From the NCBI GenBank assembly GCA_016720925.1, contig JADKJR010000007.1:124001-188000 (forward strand): a DNA stretch of 64,000 bases. The letters run 5' to 3'. Source of the DNA: Betaproteobacteria bacterium (GTDB lineage: Bacteria; Pseudomonadota; Gammaproteobacteria; Burkholderiales; Usitatibacteraceae). Every line of letters begins with the position of its first letter. Within the stretch, counting starts at the first letter, position 1. Under the pieces are notes generated by a model. That model was not told the DNA's origin and made no database searches. It saw nothing but the letters and a program-made list of their open reading frames with translations. Below, one piece after another: positions 18,068-26,477 of this stretch. The translations under genes were made by a program, and so were the position numbers.

Positions 18068-19295
18068 ATGCTTGCCCAGGAATCGCTCGCTCAGCTAAAA
18101 GCTCAACTCGATTTTCAGGCCGCCGCCGAGCCGGTCGGCAATTTGACGCTCGGACGAGGCCGGCTGCGCGGCAATCCTCTGCACGTTGCCATCGTTGAAA
18201 ACAAAATCGCCAGCGGCGCAATCGGTGCGAAAGAGTGCAGCAAGCTCGCGAGCCTGTTCAGGGTGGTTGCGGCGAATAAAATTCCGATGGTGATGTATCT
18301 GGATTCCGCGGGTGTGAAAGTATCGGAAGGATTGCCGGTACTGGGCGCATTCAGGCAATTGTTTCGCGCGGCGCTCGCGTTGGCTGAGTCAGGTGCGCCG
18401 ACGGCGGCTGTTTGTGGGGCCCACTGCTATGGCGCGGCAAGCTTGTTGGCCAGTCTCGCAGGAACGCGCTATTACTCGCGCAATTCCCGTCTCGCGATGT
18501 CCGGCCCCGCAATACTTGCGCAGACGGCCGGCGCGTCAGTGCTCGATGAGGCGTTCCAGGCGATGTCGCACGCGAGTATTGGCGCGCAGGCGCGAGCGAA
18601 GTTGTCGCTTGGTAACGTGGCGCTCTCGCCAACATCCGCCATTGAAATCTCGCCAGTCGCCATGTCGAGCGCCGAGCGCCATGTGGAACTTGGTGTTCGT
18701 CTCGCTCAAGCAGGTAAAGGTGTTGGCATCGCGGCACCGGAAAAAATTGTACGCAAGGATCTGGACAAGCTGTATCCGCAAGGTTATGCGATACATGAAC
18801 AAGCCGGCGTACTGGTGGGTGAAGCACTCCAAGCGGGGTTACCGGTGTCAGTCGTCGGGTTGACCGGCGGAAAATTGCTCGGTGCGGCGCGCGTGGACAC
18901 TCGCCAGCCTGATCTGGAAAATGTATCGCTCGCCGCCGCGAGTGCCGCAAACACTGCATTTTCTGGTCGATTGTGAATCGCATGCAACCACGCTCGACGA
19001 TGAACGCATCATGCTCTCCATGTATCTTGCCGATCTTGCCACCGCGCTCTACGCGCTTGGCCAAGCCGGGACGCGAATTGAGACCACGGTGCTGGGAAAA
19101 ATCGGCGGTGGCGTGTACGTTGCTTTGTGCGCGCCCGCTGCACAGGTGAATCTCCTTTACGGCGCGGAAATCCAGCTATTGCCGGGCAAGGCGATTGCCA
19201 GCATTCTGGGTGGTGGCGAAACGCAAAAGTATGATTTCAAGGAATATCAGGCCGCGCACGTTGCCGAGCAGGAAATAAAACTGGGGCTTGCATAG
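18068..19295 (+). CDS. Biotin-independent malonate decarboxylase beta/gamma-like fusion (MdcD-MdcE-like, frameshifted)
   Basis: Carboxyltransferase of the crotonase fold. The first half (HVAIVENKIASGAIGAKECSKL, YLDSAGVKVSEGL, GAHCYGAASLLASLAGTRYYS, LAMSGPAI) follows the MdcD beta subunit. The second half (GLPVSVVGLTGGKLL, then LHFLVDCESHATTLDDERIMLSMYLADLATAL, VLGKIGGGVYVALCAPA) follows MdcE gamma. The frame breaks near 18955, inside the gamma domain: the first frame stops at 18976 and the second stops at 19295. A one-base error that restores a 409-codon fusion explains this better than two genes. No MdcA or MdcC is nearby. ATG 18068 or TTG 18056 could start it. It probably precedes matB in one transcript. 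Confidence 0.7.
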
Positions 19296-19317
19296 TCACG
19301 CTGTTGTACAGGAAACC

Positions 19318-20871
19318 ATGAACGAAAATCTCTACGCGCTGTTTCAGTCGCGATTCCCCTCGGATCGTTCCCAGTCCGCCATTGAGACTGCTGGCGGTCG
19401 AATCTATTCGTACGCTGAGCTCGAAAGCATCACGGCGAGCTATGCCGGGCTTATCAAATTGCTCGGGGTCGTGCCGGGCGATCGGGTTGCCGTGCAGGTC
19501 GAAAAATCTCCCGAAGCCCTGTTCCTGTATCTGGCCTGCCTGAAGGCCGGTGCGGTCTATTTACCGCTCAACAGCGCATACCAGGAAGGTGAGGTCGACT
19601 ATTTCTTGGGTGATGCCGAACCGAAAATTTTTGTGCATCAGCCGAAGTCATCAGCATGGGCGACGGCTATTTGCGACAAGCGCGGTATTGCGCATCAATT
19701 CATATTGCCGGCAGAGGATGAAAATACGCAGAGTGGCTCTGGTAGCCGATTTTGGAGCAAAAGTGCCTCGGGAACCGCGCCGATGCTTGAGATTGCCGCG
19801 CGCGACGCGGGTGATCTGGCAGCGATTCTATATACGTCGGGCACGACCGGGCGCAGTAAGGGCGCCATGATTACGCACAAGAATCTGTCATCCAACGCGA
19901 TCACGCTGCATCAGTTCTGGGGCTTTCGGCCTGGCGACGTGCTACTGCATGCACTCCCGCTATTCCATGTCCACGGCTTGTTTGTCGCTTGCCATACCGC
20001 GTTGCTCAACGGCAGCAAGATGATATTTCACGCGAAGTTCGATGCCAAGGCAGCGACGGACGCATTGCCGCGCGCAACGGTTTTCATGGGCGTGCCGACG
20101 ATGTATGTGCGCTTGCTGGCAGAGCCGTCATTTACGAAAGAAATCTGCCAAAAAATTCGCCTGTTCATTTCCGGCTCCGCACCACTGCTGGCGGAAACCT
20201 TTCACGAGTTCCGGGAACGTACCGGCCACACCATTCTTGAGCGTTACGGCATGACGGAAACCGGCATGATCACGTCCAACCCGCTATTGGGTCATGAGGA
20301 AGCTCGGCGGGGCGGCACCGTCGGCTTGCCGCTTCCAGGTGTGGCGGTGCGGGTGGTCGACGATGAGGGCAGGGCATGCGTGGCGGATGCCATTGGCCAT
20401 TTGCAGGTGAAGGGCGATAACGTGCTGCCGGGCTACTGGCGCCTGCCGGAGAAGAATCAGGAAGAATTCACGACCGATGGCTACTTCAAAACCGGTGATG
20501 TCGGCAAGATCGACGCCGACGGTTACGTGACGATTGTTGGCCGTTCGAAGGACCTGGTGATTTCGGGCGGTTACAACGTTTATCCAAAAGAAATTGAGCT
20601 GCTGATTGATGAAATGAGTGGCGTGGCCGAAAGTGCGGTCATTGGGCTGCCGCACGCAGATTTCGGCGAGGCGGTCGCAGCGGTGGTCGTGAGAACTCCT
20701 GCAGGTGCCGATTTGAGCGAAGCGGGGCTTATCGCCGCATTGAAGGGCAAATTGGCGGCATTCAAGGTGCCCAAGCGTGTGTTTTTTGTGGAGGACCTGC
20801 CACGCAATGCCATGGGAAAGGTGCAGAAAAACGAACTGCGAAAGCGTTACGTGTCCACGTTTTCCGCGTAA
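19318..20871 (+). CDS. matB: Malonyl-CoA synthetase
   Basis: ANL-superfamily ligase that makes malonyl-CoA from malonate, ATP and CoA. The 517 residues carry the P-loop LYTSGTTGRSKGAMITHKNL (about 170), HALPLFHVHGLFVACHTAL, the MatB-typical MGVPTMYVRLL, the A5 motif ERYGMTETGMITSNPL (about 305), GYFKTGDVGKID, the hinge GRSKDLVISGGYNVYPKEIE, and the C-terminal catalytic Lys in PRNAMGKVQKNELR. The start ATG at 19318 follows AGGAAACC. With malonyl-CoA decarboxylase across the divergent region, it would turn malonate into acetyl-CoA. Confidence 0.93.
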   Translation: MNENLYALFQSRFPSDRSQSAIETAGGRIYSYAELESITASYAGLIKLLGVVPGDRVAVQVEKSPEALFLYLACLKAGAVYLPLNSAYQEGEVDYFLGDAEPKIFVHQPKSSAWATAICDKRGIAHQFILPAEDENTQSGSGSRFWSKSASGTAPMLEIAARDAGDLAAILYTSGTTGRSKGAMITHKNLSSNAITLHQFWGFRPGDVLLHALPLFHVHGLFVACHTALLNGSKMIFHAKFDAKAATDALPRATVFMGVPTMYVRLLAEPSFTKEICQKIRLFISGSAPLLAETFHEFRERTGHTILERYGMTETGMITSNPLLGHEEARRGGTVGLPLPGVAVRVVDDEGRACVADAIGHLQVKGDNVLPGYWRLPEKNQEEFTTDGYFKTGDVGKIDADGYVTIVGRSKDLVISGGYNVYPKEIELLIDEMSGVAESAVIGLPHADFGEAVAAVVVRTPAGADLSEAGLIAALKGKLAAFKVPKRVFFVEDLPRNAMGKVQKNELRKRYVSTFSA

Positions 20872-21061
20872 GGGCGTTACATGGGCGTGGGATAGATTTG
20901 ACCCAAGGGCGTGAACGAAATATTTTCGCAAGCCTTGTTTTTCCCGGCAAAGTGCCGATTTACTTGGAAACATGAGGCATTTCGGCAAGAAACGCGATAT
21001 TTTTCGCCGCGACGTGATTTTTCTCATAGAAGTTTCATCCGCAACCTGACAGAATAAATTC

Positions 21062-21529
21062 ATGATTGTTTTCAATCTCTCCTGCGAACAGGAACACACA
21101 TTTGACGGCTGGTTCCGTTCGGCGGAGGATTTTGACCGCCAGGCCAAGGCCGGGCTGGTCGAGTGTCCTTTCTGCGGCGATGCGCATATCGTCAAGCAGC
21201 TTTCCGCGCCGCGCATTAATACCGGCGCCACGGAAATTGCGCTGAACCATAGCCGCTTGCCTGCAGGCCCAAAGGAAGTCATGGCCGCCTCCGTGATGCC
21301 TGGCTTGCAGGAACACATGCTGCAGCAGTTCAAGTCGTTCGTGCGCGCCAATACCGAGAATGTCGGCGGTGCTTTTGCCGAGACCGCGCGCAAGATGCAT
21401 TACGGCGAAGAATCTCATCGCAATATTCGCGGTCGCGTATCGCGCGATGAAGCGATCGAATTGCATGAAGAAGGTATTGAAACCGTGCAATTGCCGCCGG
21501 GGATATTACTCGACGAAGGACTGCAGTAA
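21062..21529 (+). CDS. DUF1178 family protein
   Basis: A 155-residue soluble protein of the DUF1178 family. It opens MIVFNLSCEQEHTFDGWFRS, with a zinc-ribbon-like pair C8 and CPFC at about 37-40, then SAPRINTG. The C-terminal part, ARKMHYGEESHRNIRG and DEAIELHEEGIE, is also characteristic. Function is unknown in the family. It stands between matB and a quinone oxidoreductase gene in the same direction, with 190 bp before it and about 70 bp after, so it may have its own promoter. Confidence 0.85.
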   Translation: MIVFNLSCEQEHTFDGWFRSAEDFDRQAKAGLVECPFCGDAHIVKQLSAPRINTGATEIALNHSRLPAGPKEVMAASVMPGLQEHMLQQFKSFVRANTENVGGAFAETARKMHYGEESHRNIRGRVSRDEAIELHEEGIETVQLPPGILLDEGLQ

Positions 21530-21598
21530 CGGCGGTAACGATTGCGCGCGTCCATGTGTTAACGTTTCGCGGTAAACATCAATGCGGGGCACAAACAC

Positions 21599-22573
21599 AT
21601 GAGAGCAGTCGTATGCAGCCAATGGGGCGGGCCGGAAACGCTGGCCATTGAAGATATCGCCTCGCCGGAGCCCGGGCCCGGCGAAGTCAAAATTCGGGTG
21701 CACGCCGCCGGCGTCAATTTCCCCGACGTGCTGATCATCCAGAAGAAGTACCAGCTGCAACCGCCGCTGCCGTTTTCTCCCGGCGCGGAGATTGCGGGCG
21801 AAGTCATTTCCGTCGGTGAGGGCGTTAACCACCTCAAGGCAGGCGATCGCGTCGTCAGCCTTTGCGGTATTGGTGGATTTGCCGAGGAGGCCATTGCGCC
21901 GGCGGCAGCAACGATGCCTATGCCACCAGGCGTTCCTTACGAGCGCGCGGCGGTATTCTCGCTTGCCTACGGCACCTCATGGCATGCCGTGAGGGACCGT
22001 GCCGCGTTGCAGGCGGGTGAGACCATGCTCGTGCTAGGCGCCGCCGGTGGCGTTGGCCTGGCGGCGGTAGAGATTGGCAAAGCGCTGGGTGCCCGCGTCG
22101 TGGCCTGCGCGTCGACCGACGAGAAACTCGACATCTGCAAACAGCATGGCGCGGATGCGTTGATCAACTACGCGAGTGGTGACATTCGCGAAGCGATCAA
22201 ACGTGAATGCGGCAAGAATGGCCCGGATGTCATTTACGATCCGGTTGGCGGAAAATTTGCCGAGCCCTGTTTTCGTTCCATTGCCTGGCGTGGGCGCTAT
22301 CTGGTCGTGGGCTTCGCCGATGGCGAAATTCCGGCCTTGCCGCTGAATCTGGCGCTACTTAAAGGGGCGTCATTGGTCGGTGTATTCTGGGGCGAATTCG
22401 CCAAGCGCGAACCGGCGAATAATCAAAAGGGCATGGCGGAAATGTTTGGCTGGATTCGCGAGGGCACGCTGAAGCCGCTAATCTCTCGAACTTACCGGTT
22501 GGACGAAGCGCCACATGCGCTGATGGATATTGCCGCGCGCAAGGTGGTCGGCAAGGTGGTGGTGGTTCCCTAG
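21599..22573 (+). CDS. NADPH:quinone oxidoreductase-like (zinc-independent MDR family)
   Basis: A 324-residue medium-chain reductase. The N-terminal GroES-like fold includes GPGEVKIRVHAAGVNFPDVLIIQKKYQ. The Rossmann domain has VLGAAGGVGLAAVEIGKALGARVVA at about 143 and DVIYDPVGGKFAEPCFRSIAWRGRYLVVGFA at about 215. The zinc ligands of alcohol dehydrogenases are missing, so it belongs to the QOR/acryloyl reductase side of the family. The substrate could be a quinone or an enone. It is convergent with the MFS gene, 30 nt away. Confidence 0.87.
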   Translation: MRAVVCSQWGGPETLAIEDIASPEPGPGEVKIRVHAAGVNFPDVLIIQKKYQLQPPLPFSPGAEIAGEVISVGEGVNHLKAGDRVVSLCGIGGFAEEAIAPAAATMPMPPGVPYERAAVFSLAYGTSWHAVRDRAALQAGETMLVLGAAGGVGLAAVEIGKALGARVVACASTDEKLDICKQHGADALINYASGDIREAIKRECGKNGPDVIYDPVGGKFAEPCFRSIAWRGRYLVVGFADGEIPALPLNLALLKGASLVGVFWGEFAKREPANNQKGMAEMFGWIREGTLKPLISRTYRLDEAPHALMDIAARKVVGKVVVVP

Positions 22574-22602
22574 TCGCTTGGATGCACACAGATGGAAGGC
22601 GG

Positions 22603-23826
22603 CTACGCTACTCCCTTCCCGCGGTCGCGCCATTCTGAAGGCTTCATCATTAGCGATAGCAACGACATCAATGCAATCGCGCCGCCGGCAAGCAGAAACG
22701 GTGCCTTGATGTAATAGCTCTCCGCGATCGCGCCACCGGTTGCCATGCCGACACCAATACCCGTGACAATGAATGTTGACGACCAGGTGAATGCTTCGGT
22801 GGCATATTTCATTGGCGCAATTTGCGTGATCAACAATGTCTGCGCGGTGAGAGCCGGGGCAATGCAGACGCCGGCGAAAAAAGCCACAATCGCGAACAGC
22901 ACATGTTGATCAACGACGCCGTGCAGGAATAGCGGAATCGACATGATCGCCAGCGAAATCGTGAACTGCCGTTCAAGGGATATCGACAAATGCAGCGCGC
23001 CGTAGATGAATCCGCCCACTGCGCTGCCAGTCGCATTGAGCGCCAGCAGAATGCCGCCAAATGCGACCCATTGCAGGGACGTCGCGTAGGCTGGATAGCC
23101 AACTTCCAGTAATCCAAAGCAGAAGGTCAGGCCAAAAGTCAGGCCGAGCAGCGCCACGAGACGGAAGTCGGTGAGCGGCCCCAGCAGGTGACGTTCTGCC
23201 GGTGGTTCCTGCTTCCAATACTTGAGGATGGGCGAGGCGAAAAAGATCAAAACCGCACAGACAGAAATGCTGATGACAGTGGCCAATGCGACACGCGCAT
23301 TTGACGCGGCAACGATGGTTGCCACCACCAGCGGCCCAACGGTGAAGTTAATCTCGATCATGATGGAATCGATCGAATAGGCCATCTTCCGGTCATGGTC
23401 TTCTTTGAAGCGATGGCGCCATGTTGTGCGGGTAAGAATGGTGACCGGTGGCGCAAAGATTCCGCAGGCGCCCGCGGCGGCGACCAATACCGGCACACTC
23501 GCGCCATTGGTCGTCGCCAGGAAGAGGCCGATCATCGCCAGGGGATGGAGAATTCCCGTGATCACGAGTGGCGCGCGCGGGCCGATACGGTCGATGAGCC
23601 GGCCCAGGATCGGTGCCGCCACGGCCATTGCCACGAAGAACGTGCCGACAATCGAGCCGGCAACCTTGAAATTCCCCAGGATTTCGCGCAGAAACAAAAG
23701 CATGGCGAGACCATTCATGGCGACCGGCATGCGCGACAGCCATGCGGTTGCGATCATCGCGGGAATATCAGGCTGTCGCAGGAAAGTGCGGTAAGGCGCA
23801 AACAGCGCCACCACGGTCTGCTTCAT
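22603..23826 (-). CDS. MFS transporter
   Basis: A 407-residue, 12-helix major facilitator. The first loop 2-3 region reads GRLIDRIGPRAPLVITG (about 75), close to the MFS motif A. IMIEINFTVGPLVVATIVAA and a C-terminal six-helix bundle follow. Several such proteins are drug or sugar exporters, but the substrate cannot be told here. The ATG at 23826 lies 4 nt after the stop of the upstream thioesterase gene, so the two are likely co-transcribed. It is convergent with the quinone oxidoreductase gene. Confidence 0.85.
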   Translation of the reverse strand: MKQTVVALFAPYRTFLRQPDIPAMIATAWLSRMPVAMNGLAMLLFLREILGNFKVAGSIVGTFFVAMAVAAPILGRLIDRIGPRAPLVITGILHPLAMIGLFLATTNGASVPVLVAAAGACGIFAPPVTILTRTTWRHRFKEDHDRKMAYSIDSIMIEINFTVGPLVVATIVAASNARVALATVISISVCAVLIFFASPILKYWKQEPPAERHLLGPLTDFRLVALLGLTFGLTFCFGLLEVGYPAYATSLQWVAFGGILLALNATGSAVGGFIYGALHLSISLERQFTISLAIMSIPLFLHGVVDQHVLFAIVAFFAGVCIAPALTAQTLLITQIAPMKYATEAFTWSSTFIVTGIGVGMATGGAIAESYYIKAPFLLAGGAIALMSLLSLMMKPSEWRDRGKGVA

Positions 23827-23830
23827 GGAT

Positions 23831-24268
23831 TCAAGCAGCGGGCTTCTTCTCAAGTATCGCCATCGTGATGCGCGATACGCAGACCAGTTTGCCGGCGTCG
23901 TCGATGATCTTGATTTCCCAGAGTTGCGTAGTCTTGCCGCGATGCAGCGGACGCGCCGTACCGGTTACCCATCCCTCGCGAACACCACGCACATGGTTCG
24001 CGTTGATCTCGAGGCCGACCACGAGAAATCGCTCGGGATCGACGCACAGGTAGGCGCCGGTGCTGCCGAGGGTCTCTGCCAGGGTCACCGAAGCCCCGCC
24101 GTGCAGCAAACCGTAAGGCTGGTGCGTGCGGTGATCGACCGGCATGCGGGCAGTGACGTAATCGTTTCCGATCTCGGTGAACTCGATGCCAAGCCGGCTG
24201 AGCATCGTGTCGGCGGTTTGATTGAGCTGTTCAAGCGGCGGGCGAAAAAACCAGATGGTGTCATTCAT
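23831..24268 (-). CDS. PaaI-family hotdog thioesterase
   Basis: A 145-residue hotdog-fold acyl-CoA thioesterase. The family core HQPYGLLHGGASVTLAETLGSTGAYLCV, with the HGG(A) active loop, is at about 52-80, and RGVREGWVTGTARPLHRGKTTQLWEIKIID follows. It sits 20 nt downstream of glutaryl-CoA dehydrogenase and 4 nt upstream of an MFS gene on the same strand. A role in clearing acyl-CoA from aromatic or lysine breakdown is plausible but inferred. Confidence 0.88.
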   Translation of the reverse strand: MNDTIWFFRPPLEQLNQTADTMLSRLGIEFTEIGNDYVTARMPVDHRTHQPYGLLHGGASVTLAETLGSTGAYLCVDPERFLVVGLEINANHVRGVREGWVTGTARPLHRGKTTQLWEIKIIDDAGKLVCVSRITMAILEKKPAA

Positions 24269-24288
24269 GTGAAGTGTTGTTCCTGTGC

Positions 24289-25485
24289 CTAGGATCCGAA
24301 TGCATTGAGGCCGGTTTGCGCACGTCCAAGAATAAGCGCGTGCACGTCATGCGTTCCTTCGTAAGTGTTCACCGCCTCAAGGTTCATCATGTGGCGAATC
24401 ACGTGATACTCGTCAGCGACGCCGTTGCCACCGTGCATGTCCCGCGCCATGCGGGCAATGTCCAGGGATTTGCCGCAGGAATTGCGCTTAATCAGCGAAA
24501 TCATTTCGGGCGTGGCGCGGCCTTCGTCGAGCAATCGTCCGACGCGTAACGCGCCTTGCAAAGCCAAAGTGATTTCGGTCTGCATATCGGCCAGCTTCTT
24601 CTGGATCAATTGCGTGGCCGCCAGCGGCTTGCCGAACATGGTGCGATCGAGCGTGTACTGCCGCGCGGCGTGCCAGCAGAACTCTGCCGCGCCGAGTGCG
24701 CCCCAGGATATTCCGTAGCGCGCCTTGTTCAGGCAGCCAAACGGGCCTTTGAGACCCTTCACATTCGGCAGCAGATTTTCTTCCGGCACAAACACCTCAT
24801 CCATCACGATTTCACCTGTGATCGACGCGCGTAGCGAGAACTTGCCTTCGATCTTGGGTGCCGATAAGCCTTTCATGCCTTTTTCCAGCACGAATCCGCG
24901 GATGGCATCGCCGTCCGAAGTGTCTTTTGCCCACACGACGAAAATGTCAGAAACCGGTGAGTTGGTGATCCACATTTTGGCGCCGTGCAACTGATATCCG
25001 CCCGGCACTTTCTTTGCGTGTGTCGTCATCGAGCCTGGATCGGAGCCGGCGTTGGGTTCGGTCAGGCCAAAGCAGCCGACGAGTTCACCGGTCGCCAGTT
25101 TTGGTAGCCATTTTTCGCGTTGCGCATCATTGCCATACGCATGGATCGGATGCATCACGAGCGAGGATTGCACGCTCATTGCTGATCGATATCCCGAATC
25201 GACGCGTTCCACTTCGCGTGCGATGAGCCCGTAGCAGACGTGGTTCACCCCCGCGCAGCCATAACCATCGATGGTCGAGCCAAGAAACCCCAACGCGCCC
25301 ATTTCGTTCATGATCTCGCGATCGAATTTTTCCTCGCGATTGGCCTTCAGCACGCGGGGCATCAGTTTTCCCTGGCAATAGGACTGCGCGGAATCGCGCA
25401 CCATGCGCTCCTCGTCAGTCAATTGGTCATCGAGGAGGAAGGCGTCTTCCCATTTGAATTGGGGCTTGAGATCGTTGGGTTTCAT
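24289..25485 (-). CDS. gcdH: Glutaryl-CoA dehydrogenase
   Basis: FAD acyl-CoA dehydrogenase that oxidises and decarboxylates glutaryl-CoA to crotonyl-CoA in Lys/Trp and benzoate breakdown. It has 398 residues. It carries FKWEDAFLLDDQLTDEERMVRD at the start, CFGLTEPNAGSDPGSM (about 150), KMWITNSPVSDIFVVWAK, RYGISWGALGAAEFCWHAARQYTLDRTMFGKPLA, and the catalytic Glu in NTYEGTHDVHALILGRAQTG (about 375). The pattern around RYGISWG and the TYEGT Glu separates GCDH from short-chain dehydrogenases. It heads an operon with the thioesterase and MFS genes. Confidence 0.93.
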   Translation of the reverse strand: MKPNDLKPQFKWEDAFLLDDQLTDEERMVRDSAQSYCQGKLMPRVLKANREEKFDREIMNEMGALGFLGSTIDGYGCAGVNHVCYGLIAREVERVDSGYRSAMSVQSSLVMHPIHAYGNDAQREKWLPKLATGELVGCFGLTEPNAGSDPGSMTTHAKKVPGGYQLHGAKMWITNSPVSDIFVVWAKDTSDGDAIRGFVLEKGMKGLSAPKIEGKFSLRASITGEIVMDEVFVPEENLLPNVKGLKGPFGCLNKARYGISWGALGAAEFCWHAARQYTLDRTMFGKPLAATQLIQKKLADMQTEITLALQGALRVGRLLDEGRATPEMISLIKRNSCGKSLDIARMARDMHGGNGVADEYHVIRHMMNLEAVNTYEGTHDVHALILGRAQTGLNAFGS

Positions 25486-25660
25486 GGCGGGGCTGAGTGA
25501 ACGGGAGGAACGCTCATTTTACGCCGTTGAAAGCGGCGGCCATGGCCCCGCCGAAATTCGTTACGGTGGGCCTGGATGCCCGCGCCGCGCGGAAACCTGG
25601 CGCTGCGAATTGATCGCTGATTCAGCGGTTGTCATCTCTGGCGAATGCGCTGCAGACCAA

Positions 25661-25727
25661 AAAACACAAGCACTGGCGAGCGTCCCAGGCCGAAAAGCCC
25701 TGAAACACCGCGCCAGTCAATGAGTTT
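25661..25727. repeat. REP-like palindromic element, copy B
   Basis: A palindrome of about 67 nt: arm ACAAGCACTGGCGAGCG, loop region GGCCGAAAAGCCC, and right arm CACCGCGCCAGTCAATG. It lies between the start of gcdH and the 3' end of the minus-strand DUF2892 gene, whose stop is 28 nt away. It is therefore again next to a gene 3' end. The rest of 25486-25754 shows no convincing gene. Confidence 0.75.
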
Positions 25728-25754
25728 GCTTGCTAGATCAATCCAAGTACGTAC

Positions 25755-25946
25755 TTATTGTTTCTTGCAGGTATTCATGCCGAGCAGCGGATAGGCCGGG
25801 CAGTAGCCAAATAGCGACGTTGCGAGCGGCACGACGCCGATCCATCCCCACATGCCGATCGTTCCGGTCAAGGTCAGGCCAATCAGCACGACGCCCGCGG
25901 TGAGGCGAATAACACGGTCAATGGTTCCTACGTTGGTTTTCATCAT
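25755..25946 (-). CDS. DUF2892 (YgaP-like) inner-membrane protein
   Basis: A small membrane protein (about 63 residues) of the DUF2892 family. The start NVGTIDRVIRLTAGVVLIG, two hydrophobic helices, and CPAYPLLGMNTCKKQ at the end are typical. In E. coli YgaP this segment anchors a rhodanese. The two cysteines near the end (CPAYP and NTC) may take part in sulfur or thiol chemistry. Paired ATGs at 25946 and 25943 follow AAGGAAACG. It lies 32 nt downstream of the ArsR-type gene on the same strand, the same pairing as E. coli ygaV-ygaP. Confidence 0.82.
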   Translation of the reverse strand: MMKTNVGTIDRVIRLTAGVVLIGLTLTGTIGMWGWIGVVPLATSLFGYCPAYPLLGMNTCKKQ

Positions 25947-25978
25947 CGTTTCCTTCGGGTTGAAAAATCTGGCTTGCG

Positions 25979-26329
25979 CTACTTGGTGCGCGTCGTTTTT
26001 GCGCGCGTGGCCCCGGAGCCGCAAAATTGGTCGTAGAGGACTTGCATCACCGCCAGCGCTTCCTTGCTTGCCATGGAGTAGTAGATTCGTTTGCCGTCAC
26101 GCCGGGTGGTGACGAGCCCTTCATCGCGCAGCACGCATAGTTGCTGGGAAAGCGTAGGCTGGTGAATGTCCAGCGCCGCCTCAAGCTCGCCCACGCAGCG
26201 TTCGCCCTGCGAGATCTGGCAGAGCAATAGCAGGCGGTCCGGATTCGACAGGGTTTTCAGCATCCCGCATGTGCGCGAGGCGGAGGCGCGCATGGATTCC
26301 AGATCTATATTGATGGTGGAAAAGGTCAC
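25979..26329 (-). CDS. ArsR-family repressor, BigR/SqrR/YgaV-like (persulfide-sensing type)
   Basis: A winged-helix repressor of 116 residues: CGMLKTLSNPDRLLLLCQISQGERCVGELEAALDIHQPTLSQQLCVLRDEGLV, and the wing RRDGKRIYYSM. Cys in LLLLCQIS and Cys in YDQFCG sit where BigR and SqrR keep the two cysteines that join through a tetrasulfide when sulfide is present. Two further cysteines (ERC, QLC) are additional. GTG 26329 was chosen because a GGAG lies 8 nt before it; ATG 26293 is the alternative. It is divergent from the RND operon, over an AT-rich dyad. Confidence 0.85.
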   Translation of the reverse strand: MTFSTINIDLESMRASASRTCGMLKTLSNPDRLLLLCQISQGERCVGELEAALDIHQPTLSQQLCVLRDEGLVTTRRDGKRIYYSMASKEALAVMQVLYDQFCGSGATRAKTTRTK

Positions 26330-26360
26330 GGTTTTGGCTCCAATAGGACCAGCTGCAAAT

Positions 26361-26412
26361 AATATATTGAAAAACATATGCATTGTCAATATAATATGAA
26401 AAAGCATAATGA
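26361..26412. promoter_or_regulatory. AT-rich operator-like region between the ArsR gene and the RND operon
   Basis: AATATATTGA (26361-26370) and TCAATATAAT (26386-26395) form an inverted repeat with 15 nt between. A direct repeat is also present: ATATTGAAAAACATATG at 26364 and ATATGAAAAAGCATAATG at 26393. The tract is strikingly AT-rich compared with its surroundings and lies between divergent genes. BigR operators are known to be AT-rich dyads over promoters. Binding is inferred, not shown. Confidence 0.6.
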
Positions 26413-26477
26413 TTATTCATTGGCATAGCTCAATAAGACGTGCTCAAACATTGCTTAGTATTTTCCAAGGAACCACC

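Noticed and set aside
25486..25660. Gene in the gap upstream of glutaryl-CoA dehydrogenase
   Set aside because: A short open frame crosses from gcdH into the gap, but it has no ribosome site or recognisable product and ends at palindrome copy B.
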